From a virus, in IMG/VR virus record IMGVR_UViG_3300010885_080919, positions 34,321-98,320 of that record: DNA of 64,000 nucleotides; one strand, given 5' to 3'. This document shows, piece after piece, positions 58,501 through 64,000 of this stretch; positions within the stretch are counted from its first letter, which is position 1; each line of letters begins with the position of its first letter. The notes under the pieces were generated by a model, which saw only the letters and a list, made by a program, of their open reading frames with translations, was not told where the DNA came from and did not search any database. Made by a program: the position numbers and the translations under genes.

Positions 58501-59640
58501 ATGAATTCTGTAGCAGATTTTCTAAAAAGGACAGCAGAACGAAACGGTTATAGCAGAGATAGGTTCGAGGAGAAGAATATACCGACTGATTATTCTAACA
58601 TTACTGTATTTCCCTTTTTTGGAGATATGAGAAGTTCGTGTATAGCTTCTAGCTTTATATTAAACAGATACAGGGCTGAGTCTAAATCTTCTAAGTATTT
58701 TATAGTTGCTTCTTGGCCGGGATTACAAGGGTTATTTCCTTATGCAGATGAATATTGGTCTCTAAATGATACTGCTCATTTAAAAACTTTTTACGAAAAA
58801 TCTCAAGGGTTTTCTAATAAATCAGATATTTACACTGTTAATCTTAGGAATTTTAACGAGTTTTTTAGAGATGTTGTAGATTATAAAGATATTTCTGTTT
58901 ATCACGAAAATGGATTTACAAATAAGTTTTTTGAAAACTACAAAGATACAAAGAGGTTTTTACCGTTTATTCCTTCGTCAGCTATGCTTGGAAGGGATTT
59001 CAATAAAGATTTAGCAACATTTCCTGGATATAAAATTTTTATTCATCCTTCTTTATTTTCCAAACAATGGTCAGAAGGCAGCAGCAAGAATGTTCATACG
59101 AGTAAGAATTTTTGGATAGATCTTGTAAAAAAGTTATTGGAAGCGGGTTACACGCCAGTAATTTGGCAAAACTTTTTATCACATGATATTTCTCAAGATT
59201 TTATTGGAAAGTGTGTTTTTATATCTGAAAATGACGTTACTAGAGTTCTTTCGGCCATGAGATCGACAGGATTTGTTTTGGATATTTTCAACAGTATTTC
59301 TAGGTTGTCTTTGATAGCAAGATGTCCTTTTTTGTGTGTTGATGAAAGAGCTAGGTATTTTACACAAAAAGACTATGAATTAGATGATTTATATCCTGAA
59401 TTAAAAAAGGATTATATTTTTACGTTTTCTACTATAATGACTAATGGAACTCCTAATGGTTGGAATCAAGATATCTTTAAGAGTATTCTTGTGAAGTTGG
59501 AAAATATACTTCCTGAATTGAATAGAGATGACTTACCATCCACAAAGGAATCCGTAGATTTGGTTTCGTATAACAAGCAAGTAAGAAAAAACAAATCTAA
59601 AAGAATGGGAATTAGATTTTTTAAATTACCTAAAGATTAA
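58501..59640 (+). CDS. GT-B-like protein related to the previous gene
   Basis: 379 residues. 'NITVFPFFGDMRSSCIASSFILNRYRAESKSSKYFIVASWPG' and 'FWIDLVKKLLEAGYTPVIWQNFLS' then 'VTRVLSAMRSTGFVLDIFNSISRLSLIARCPFLCVDERAR' repeat the layout of the neighbour without the zinc ribbon. The donor-site motif is less clear, so it may be an accessory partner. Basic C-terminal tail. Confidence 0.55.
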   Translation: MNSVADFLKRTAERNGYSRDRFEEKNIPTDYSNITVFPFFGDMRSSCIASSFILNRYRAESKSSKYFIVASWPGLQGLFPYADEYWSLNDTAHLKTFYEKSQGFSNKSDIYTVNLRNFNEFFRDVVDYKDISVYHENGFTNKFFENYKDTKRFLPFIPSSAMLGRDFNKDLATFPGYKIFIHPSLFSKQWSEGSSKNVHTSKNFWIDLVKKLLEAGYTPVIWQNFLSHDISQDFIGKCVFISENDVTRVLSAMRSTGFVLDIFNSISRLSLIARCPFLCVDERARYFTQKDYELDDLYPELKKDYIFTFSTIMTNGTPNGWNQDIFKSILVKLENILPELNRDDLPSTKESVDLVSYNKQVRKNKSKRMGIRFFKLPKD

Positions 59641-59654
59641 ACAAGGAAAAATAA

Positions 59655-59903
59655 ATGGTAAAAGTTTATCAGAAAGATTTATCACCAAACGCAGGTTATC
59701 AAGATAGAGAGTTTGCGTTTAAAAAAATGTTTTCTATTTTTAAGAAGGCAGTGGTAGATGCAGGAATTCTTCAGGAATACAAAAAGAGAGAGTTTTATGA
59801 AAGTCCTGGAGAAAAAAGAAGAAGGAAGAAAAAAGAACTTAAGAACCAGATTCTTAAATCTAAGCTACGAGAAAATTTTCCAGAAAGATATGGTGAAAAA
59901 TGA
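59655..59903 (+). CDS. rpsU: Ribosomal protein bS21 homolog
   Basis: 82 residues, slightly longer than bacterial bS21 (about 70). The core 'FAFKKMFSIFKKAVVDAGILQEYKKREFYESPGEKRRRKKKE' follows the bS21 pattern (helix, then L-x-E-x-K-R-R-x-[FY]-[YE]-x-P-[SG]-x-[KR]-R-R-K-K), with a basic tail. bS21 sits on the 30S subunit near the anti-Shine-Dalgarno and affects initiation. A phage copy could displace the host's to favour phage messages. AAGGAAAA lies upstream. The stop overlaps the next start. Confidence 0.88.
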   Translation: MVKVYQKDLSPNAGYQDREFAFKKMFSIFKKAVVDAGILQEYKKREFYESPGEKRRRKKKELKNQILKSKLRENFPERYGEK

Positions 59904-60169
59904 GTAGATCGAATAACAAGATTTTAAGTTTGTCTATAGACAACGAGTTTCAAGAAAAGGTAAAAAAAGAAGCAGCAAGAAAGAACATTTCTGTTTCCAA
60001 GCTGATACGAGATATTGTCGAGAAAAACCTTCCATCAGAAGCTGATGGTGGAGTTGTGTATGATACTGTTATACTGAAGATTCCTAGCGAAGCAAAGTCC
60101 AGTGCGGAAAAGCTTCAGGAATGGTTGAAACCACGTGTTGATAGTGTTGTAAAAAATCTGGTGAATTAA
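59900..60169 (+). CDS. Ribbon-helix-helix (CopG-like) DNA-binding protein
   Basis: 89 residues. 'KILSLSIDNEFQEKVKKEAARKNISVSKLIRDIVEKNL' is a ribbon-helix-helix: a strand, then two helices with the N/S-V-S-x-L-I turn. It likely binds operator DNA as a dimer and could autoregulate the bS21-def operon. It overlaps both neighbours by 1-4 nt. Confidence 0.75.
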   Translation: MSRSNNKILSLSIDNEFQEKVKKEAARKNISVSKLIRDIVEKNLPSEADGGVVYDTVILKIPSEAKSSAEKLQEWLKPRVDSVVKNLVN

Positions 60170-60648
60170 TGAAAAGTCTTAAACTTGTGCCTCTGGAGGA
60201 AATTCCAGAGGCACAAGCCACTCCTACTGATAATTTGATCGATCTTTTTAAATTAATTAATCAGATGGAGAAAATATGCACAGAAAATAACGGGATTGGT
60301 TTGGCTGCGGTTCAGATTGGGATTCCTTGGAATCTTTTTATTTTAAATAGAAATTCAAAGTATGAATATTATTTAAATTGTTCGTATGAAGGCAAAAGCC
60401 ATCCAGTAAAATCTATAGAGGGCTGTTTATCTATCAAAGATTCAGATGGACAAATTAGAAGATTTGAGCTTGATAGGCATTCTGAGGTTGCAATAAAAGG
60501 GCAACGTTTGGTAGACTATGGCGAGTTGATGTTGGAAGATTTCGAGTCTATAGAAACTGGATTATATTCTATAGTTTTTCAGCACGAGATAGATCATGCT
60601 CGTGGCATTTTGATCTCAACGATAGGAAAAGAAATAAAAATTTCTTAA
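60169..60648 (+). CDS. def: Peptide deformylase
   Basis: 159 residues. All three active-site motifs are present: GIGLAAVQ (42-49), EGCLS with the metal-ligand Cys (84-88) and QHEIDH with the metal-ligand His pair (138-143). It removes formyl groups from nascent proteins co-translationally. It is shorter at the C-terminus than bacterial enzymes, as usual for phage deformylases. Its place after bS21 and an RHH regulator makes a translation-oriented operon. The start overlaps the upstream stop by 1 nt. Confidence 0.92.
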   Translation: MKSLKLVPLEEIPEAQATPTDNLIDLFKLINQMEKICTENNGIGLAAVQIGIPWNLFILNRNSKYEYYLNCSYEGKSHPVKSIEGCLSIKDSDGQIRRFELDRHSEVAIKGQRLVDYGELMLEDFESIETGLYSIVFQHEIDHARGILISTIGKEIKIS

Positions 60649-60652
60649 AATT

Positions 60653-60928
60653 ATGCTTAGTACAAAACAATTAAAAGATGTTTGTTTGATAGGCGGCACT
60701 TCCGAAAGGTGCAGATATTTGGCTGAGGATGAAACAGACCATTTAAAATACTACTGTTTAAAAAAGTCTTCTAAAGCTAAAGACGTTGATATTGAAGTTG
60801 AAGATTTCATCAAAGATATGAAAAGGCGGGGAAAAGATGTTAGCAAAGAAAATATACCGATAGGAAATAATTGTTCTGGATATCCTGTTTTGCGATATAA
60901 AGAACAAGGATACGACAAAAGTAATTAA
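60653..60928 (+). CDS. Hypothetical Cys-containing protein
   Basis: 91 residues. 'QLKDVCLIGGTSERCRYLAEDET...YYCLKK' and 'GNNCSGYPVLRYKEQGYD' contain four Cys spaced for a metal site. No family recognised. It converges with the spanin-like gene with a 4-nt overlap. Confidence 0.6.
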   Translation: MLSTKQLKDVCLIGGTSERCRYLAEDETDHLKYYCLKKSSKAKDVDIEVEDFIKDMKRRGKDVSKENIPIGNNCSGYPVLRYKEQGYDKSN

Positions 60929-61413
60929 TATTTGCTTTTGTCCATCATGCTGAGCATTTGTTTTCCCATGCCATTTTTGTCTGCTTCTTTTAATATTTTC
61001 TCATTTAAAGTAGCGTCATTCAATATCATCACTTCTTTTGTAAGTATAGACAGTGTTTTTTCGCTTTTTACTGCTCTATTTCTATACCACAGTATCATTC
61101 CTATGGTAGCGAGAGAGAAAACCATAAACAAAGCTCCGTCTCCTTGAAGTATTTGCACTCCGCTATTTTCATTTTTAGAAAGTATAGCGTTTAAATTTAC
61201 AAGCCCGCTTTGTATTTCTTTGAGTTGGCTGGCCATTATTTGTGCGTCTTGCTTAAGCTTACCAAATTCCGCCATTACCCCATTTTGGTTTGATTTTATG
61301 TCGTCTATTTTTCCATTTTCATTTCTTATTCGATTAGAGTTCAGCGGGCTGAGATTCCCACACCCTACAGTAAAGACGGCAGCCAATACAATTAAAAAAA
61401 TTTTTGATTTCAT
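60925..61413 (-). CDS. Lipoprotein with C-terminal membrane segment (unimolecular-spanin-like)
   Basis: About 162 residues from the ATG complementary to 61411-61413. The signal peptide 'MKSKIFLIVLAAVFTVGCGN' ends in a lipobox (T-V-G-C). A helical periplasmic part follows ('EFGKLKQDAQIMASQLKEIQSGL'), then one membrane segment ('ALFMVFSLATIGMILWY', about 106-122) and a basic cytoplasmic tail. Lipid anchor at one end and membrane helix at the other is the unimolecular spanin layout, linking outer and inner membranes at lysis. Function inferred from topology only. Confidence 0.55.
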   Translation of the reverse strand: MKSKIFLIVLAAVFTVGCGNLSPLNSNRIRNENGKIDDIKSNQNGVMAEFGKLKQDAQIMASQLKEIQSGLVNLNAILSKNENSGVQILQGDGALFMVFSLATIGMILWYRNRAVKSEKTLSILTKEVMILNDATLNEKILKEADKNGMGKQMLSMMDKSKY

Positions 61414-61506
61414 ACTTATATCTATTGACAAACTATTTTTTTTTGATATGCTTCAATCGGGGTGTGGGATAATCGGGGGGGAAAGTCCATCAAAAAGGAG
61501 TAGAGT

Positions 61507-61956
61507 ATGAGTTTAATGTGTTCGACCCGAGAAATTTGTGATTTTGAAGATTTTGAAGATGATGATGGATACACGCCGGAGCAGGAAAAAGAGCTTTTGT
61601 CGTTTGCCTCTAGCTTCGTTGGTGATCTTAAAGAACTAGCTAAGCAGTATATAAAACATTTTTTTCAAGACAAGCCATTTCATTGTGGGGGTAAGATCCC
61701 CAAAATGATGTTGATTAATGAAGATAATATTTCGATGGTTATAAACTATGATATAATTAGAAGTGTTAACAAAGCTTATTTTCATTTAAAAGATCATGAA
61801 ATTTCTTCTCAATCTCTAGGAGAGGTCACAGGAGACATAAGGCTTGTTAGTAGCATACTGCAAGAATTATCTTCTGCAAATGTGCCAAGGCAGTTTGCAG
61901 GAGGTTTGTTGTTAATGTATTTAGAACTAATAGAAGGGATAGAGTTTGGTAAGTAA
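61507..61956 (+). CDS. Hypothetical protein
   Basis: 149 residues with AAAGGAG upstream. An acidic N-terminus ('FEDFEDDDGYTPEQEKELL') is followed by helices and 'FHCGGKIPKMMLINEDNISMVINYDIIRSVNKAY'. No family recognised. Its 3' end overlaps the next gene by 11 nt. Confidence 0.65.
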   Translation: MSLMCSTREICDFEDFEDDDGYTPEQEKELLSFASSFVGDLKELAKQYIKHFFQDKPFHCGGKIPKMMLINEDNISMVINYDIIRSVNKAYFHLKDHEISSQSLGEVTGDIRLVSSILQELSSANVPRQFAGGLLLMYLELIEGIEFGK

Positions 61957-62257
61957 AAAAGATTTAGATTTTTTATCGAGAGAATATGAGTGCTTAGATA
62001 ATATTCCTAAAGAAAAAAAATATTTATTGAAATATTTTAGAAAAGAAATACAAAAACACTTTCTACAATATTACTTTGTATTTGGTAATTACGATAATTT
62101 TGTTGATCACACAGGTTTTTATTGTCAGACTAAATGGTTGAAAATATTACATAAAAAGTTAATTGATTTAGAAGAGCTTTATTCCAATGCTAAAAAAAAT
62201 ATGGATTTGGATCTTTTAGGTAAAATAGAAGCTAGAAAATACAGATACAAAGTTTAA
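61946..62257 (+). CDS. Hypothetical protein, probably TTG start
   Basis: 103 residues beginning at TTG 61946 (SKKDLDFLSREYECLD), overlapping the upstream stop region. 'YYFVFGNYDNFVDHTGFYCQTKWLKILHKKLIDLEELY'. Lys-rich and helical, with no recognised family. The start is uncertain because no ATG lies nearby. Confidence 0.58.
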   Translation: MVSKKDLDFLSREYECLDNIPKEKKYLLKYFRKEIQKHFLQYYFVFGNYDNFVDHTGFYCQTKWLKILHKKLIDLEELYSNAKKNMDLDLLGKIEARKYRYKV

Positions 62258-62270
62258 AAAAAGAGGAATC

Positions 62271-62636
62271 ATGGAAAATGAATCTTGGCTAGAAAGTAAA
62301 ACAAGTCCTCCCCCTAATACTCAGATCGACCAGTGGTTGATTGCTGTGCAAAAGTTATCTAAGGCAGTAGACGCATTAAAAGCCGCAAAAGAAAACTTTA
62401 AGGCTAAAATGTCTTCTGCCAAAAAGAAGATATTGTTGGATAAAGACAAAGAAGTAAAAGATAAAGAAGTAGAAGACAAAGAAGTAGAAGATAAAAAGGT
62501 CGATAAAAAGGTCGATAAAAAGGTCGATAAAAAGGTCGATAAAAAAACTATTGAAACAACCATAAAAAAACCAACCTCAAAAACAAAATCTAAGGCTGAG
62601 CCAGTACAACCAAAAGAGAATAAAAAGAAAAAGTGA
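62271..62636 (+). CDS. Lys-rich repeat protein
   Basis: 121 residues, AGAGGA upstream. The second half is a tandem charged repeat (KDKEVKDKEVEDKEVEDKK, then KVDK units), from 15-nt and 12-nt DNA repeats at about 62445-62545. The C-terminus is basic and disordered. It probably binds nucleic acid or acts as a linker. The last bases overlap the next start. Confidence 0.68.
   Translation: MENESWLESKTSPPPNTQIDQWLIAVQKLSKAVDALKAAKENFKAKMSSAKKKILLDKDKEVKDKEVEDKEVEDKKVDKKVDKKVDKKVDKKTIETTIKKPTSKTKSKAEPVQPKENKKKK
62445..62545 (+). repeat. Tandem repeats (15-nt and 12-nt units)
   Basis: About three units of 'aaagaagtaga(a)gat/gac' followed by four units of 'aaggtcgataaa', all in frame within the Lys-rich protein. 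Confidence 0.8.
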
Positions 62637-63022
62637 TGAGATCTAGCTTTTTAAAAATTTCTCTTTCTAAAGAAAGTACCGTCTTATTTGCTGTTGCAAA
62701 GCATAAAAATTTAATTGAAAATAAAATATATAACATCAGTTGTAAAAATGGCTGCCCAATTGCAGGATATATCTACGATTCCCAGCGGGATGAATACTCT
62801 ATTGCATGTAATGGTATTGTGGAGCTAGGGAGTATTCCATGCTCTTTAAGTGCTACTATTGATAATTGTTTAGATTGGAATATTCGCATTCCTATGCCTG
62901 ATAAATTAATTAAAAAGCATATGTCGTCTATTCAAAAAAAGGCTTTTAAGAAATTTGTTAGTAAATTTGATGAAAATTACACGATACACTTTGTTCAGAT
63001 GATAGATCCAAATATTATGTAA
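62636..63022 (+). CDS. Hypothetical protein
   Basis: About 128 residues from ATG 62636 (GTG 62633 is also possible). 'SKESTVLFAVAKHKNLIENKIYNISCKNGCPIAGYIYDSQRDEYSIACNG' suggests a beta-rich fold with two or three Cys; 'MPDKLIKKHMSSIQKKAFKKFVSKF' ends in helix. No family recognised. Confidence 0.62.
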   Translation: MRSSFLKISLSKESTVLFAVAKHKNLIENKIYNISCKNGCPIAGYIYDSQRDEYSIACNGIVELGSIPCSLSATIDNCLDWNIRIPMPDKLIKKHMSSIQKKAFKKFVSKFDENYTIHFVQMIDPNIM

Positions 63023-63049
63023 TTTATTAAGTTCAAGCATAAATAATGC

Positions 63050-64000
63050 ATGAACTGCAATTGTAATAATCTGGGAACAGCAAGATATGATAATAACTTG
63101 CTTGCTGTGAATAGCAATAATTGTCCGGATCAATACGGATGCATAGGTGGCGTATGTCCTGATTTCTCCATCAGAAGACATGACACAAAGCCTGATTTTA
63201 AAGTCAAGATGGAAGATTGTGATGGTGCAATGGACCTCACAGATCTTGTTTTAGAAGCAACCATGTGGGCAAAAGGAAAGTTAAAATCAGCTATAACTAA
63301 TTCTGATACATACTTTTCTTTGGCCGATAATATTGGTTTTAACCAAATTATGGTTGGCGATATTATCGTTCTAGATCGGGCCAGAATGCCTGAAAAGATG
63401 TTAGTCACCGCATTTGACGAAACAAATTACCTTGTTCAAGTTCAAAGAGGATACGACAACACAATCGCTCAACCTTGGAAAAAAGGCGACCCATTAAAAA
63501 TAATCAAGTTCATGAACTCTCCAGCAAAAACAGAGATGATTTATGAAGATGTTATAGAGCTTGATGGAACGACTACTTCGAACGTTTTAATGGAAAGTTA
63601 TTTCATATACCAGTGGAATGTCGCAGACACCTGCCTTCCAGGTTGTTATTATTTTGAATTTAAGCTCATGAAGATGCAAGCTTCATTGCGTATGCAAACA
63701 GACCCGACGTTCGTAGATGGGCTCACCCCAGAAGATTATAATTGCGGAATGAGTGCAGATATCGAGTGGATTAGACGCTTTCCTCTGGATCAGGAAGGGT
63801 TTTTAATTAAAATTGTAAATACTTTTACAAGTGAGTTGTTTAGCCCTCCGGTCCCAACACACACACCAACACCTACACCTACACCTACACCTACACCAAC
63901 ACGCACTCCAACACCTACACCTACACCAACACGCACTCCAACACCTACACCTACACCAACTCGCACTCCAACACCTACACCAACACCAACACCAACACCA
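63050..64000 (+). CDS. Probable structural/adhesin protein with Thr-Pro repeats (partial)
   Basis: Open from ATG 63050 through the window end (317 codons seen). The N-terminus is Cys-rich ('NCNCNNLGTARYDN', 'NCPDQYGCIGGVCPDF'). The middle has strand-rich blocks ('VGDIIVLDRARMPEKMLVTAFDE', 'YLVQVQRGYDNTIAQPWKKGD') typical of phage tail or fibre proteins. From about residue 265 it becomes a Thr-Pro tract with 30-nt units holding 'TRTPTPTPTP'. Likely an extended stalk. No clear RBS. Confidence 0.7.
   Translation, partial: MNCNCNNLGTARYDNNLLAVNSNNCPDQYGCIGGVCPDFSIRRHDTKPDFKVKMEDCDGAMDLTDLVLEATMWAKGKLKSAITNSDTYFSLADNIGFNQIMVGDIIVLDRARMPEKMLVTAFDETNYLVQVQRGYDNTIAQPWKKGDPLKIIKFMNSPAKTEMIYEDVIELDGTTTSNVLMESYFIYQWNVADTCLPGCYYFEFKLMKMQASLRMQTDPTFVDGLTPEDYNCGMSADIEWIRRFPLDQEGFLIKIVNTFTSELFSPPVPTHTPTPTPTPTPTPTRTPTPTPTPTRTPTPTPTPTRTPTPTPTPTPTP
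63865..64000 (+). repeat. Thr-Pro-coding repeat tract
   Basis: Six-nt units acacct/acacca with 'cgcactcca' inserts spaced 30 nt apart (about 63902, 63932, 63962). It continues past the window edge. Confidence 0.85.

Overview
The window looks like part of a large, AT-rich tailed-phage genome from the T4-related jumbo phages. It has a T4 gp32-type single-strand DNA-binding protein, a UvsX/RecA recombinase, a ThyX thymidylate synthase, a dNMP kinase, a bacterial-type (DnaE) replicative polymerase, a tRNA, and dozens of short, tightly packed genes whose stops and starts overlap. There are no rRNA operons or housekeeping metabolic genes. A candidate lipoprotein spanin suggests a Gram-negative host, but the host cannot be named from sequence. 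The combination DnaE + UvsX + gp32 + PrkA/SpoVR recalls the RaK2/Atu_ph07-like jumbo phages; that comparison is from memory and was not checked.

Layout. (1) 1-12.9 kb: a very AT-rich glycan and surface-modification cassette. It holds GT-A/GT32/GT8-like glycosyltransferases, a NodU/TobZ-type carbamoyltransferase, PhyH and prolyl-hydroxylase-like Fe/2OG oxygenases, an SDR, a sugar isomerase-like TIM barrel, a PglD-like acyltransferase, a sulfotransferase, methyltransferases, a flavodoxin and an LRR protein. Most starts there lack a Shine-Dalgarno (SD) sequence. (2) 12.9-26.5 kb: recombination and replication genes (gp32, UvsX, Ski2/Hel308-like helicase, dNMP kinase fused to a homing-endonuclease-like domain), a tRNA-Glu interrupted by a group I intron, and an amidoligase. 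(3) 26.5-33.8 kb and 40.6-51.4 kb: genes for proteins that share a short N-terminal signature, M-x(2-5)-F-x2-[WFY]-[LIM]...E. It resembles the T4 capsid-targeting propeptide, so these look like proteins packed in the head and injected. They include an ArdC-like antirestriction metalloprotein, another HExxH protein, a flavin reductase-like protein and a C-H-D protease-like protein. (4) 33.8-40.6 kb: a phage version of the bacterial stress triad PrkA-YeaH(DUF444)-SpoVR, with a methyltransferase inserted that is a paralog of one in region 1. (5) 46.4-55.1 kb: the DNA polymerase III alpha gene. It is broken up by mobile DNA: a Vsr-like homing endonuclease upstream, two short frame-breaking insertions with a perfect 18-bp hairpin inside the PHP motif, and a separate split next to the catalytic aspartates. 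(6) 55-64 kb: small unknown genes, a pair of GT-B-like transferases, a ribosomal protein bS21 homolog, peptide deformylase, a spanin candidate, and the start of a Thr-Pro-repeat structural protein.

The most unusual feature is the 5' end of dnaE (47658-47811). A strong ribosome-binding site starts a peptide ending ...HLHLH, which then meets TAG. The expected continuation TDFSLL is present in the -1 frame and then meets TAA. The gene resumes with DGFGMVEEY in the original frame. The two insertions are 8 and 46 nt, together 54 nt. The layout (hairpin upstream, stop right after a sense codon, strong hairpin, adjacent homing endonuclease) parallels the phage T4 gene 60/mobE bypass cassette. Translational bypass is the leading hypothesis here, not a demonstrated fact.
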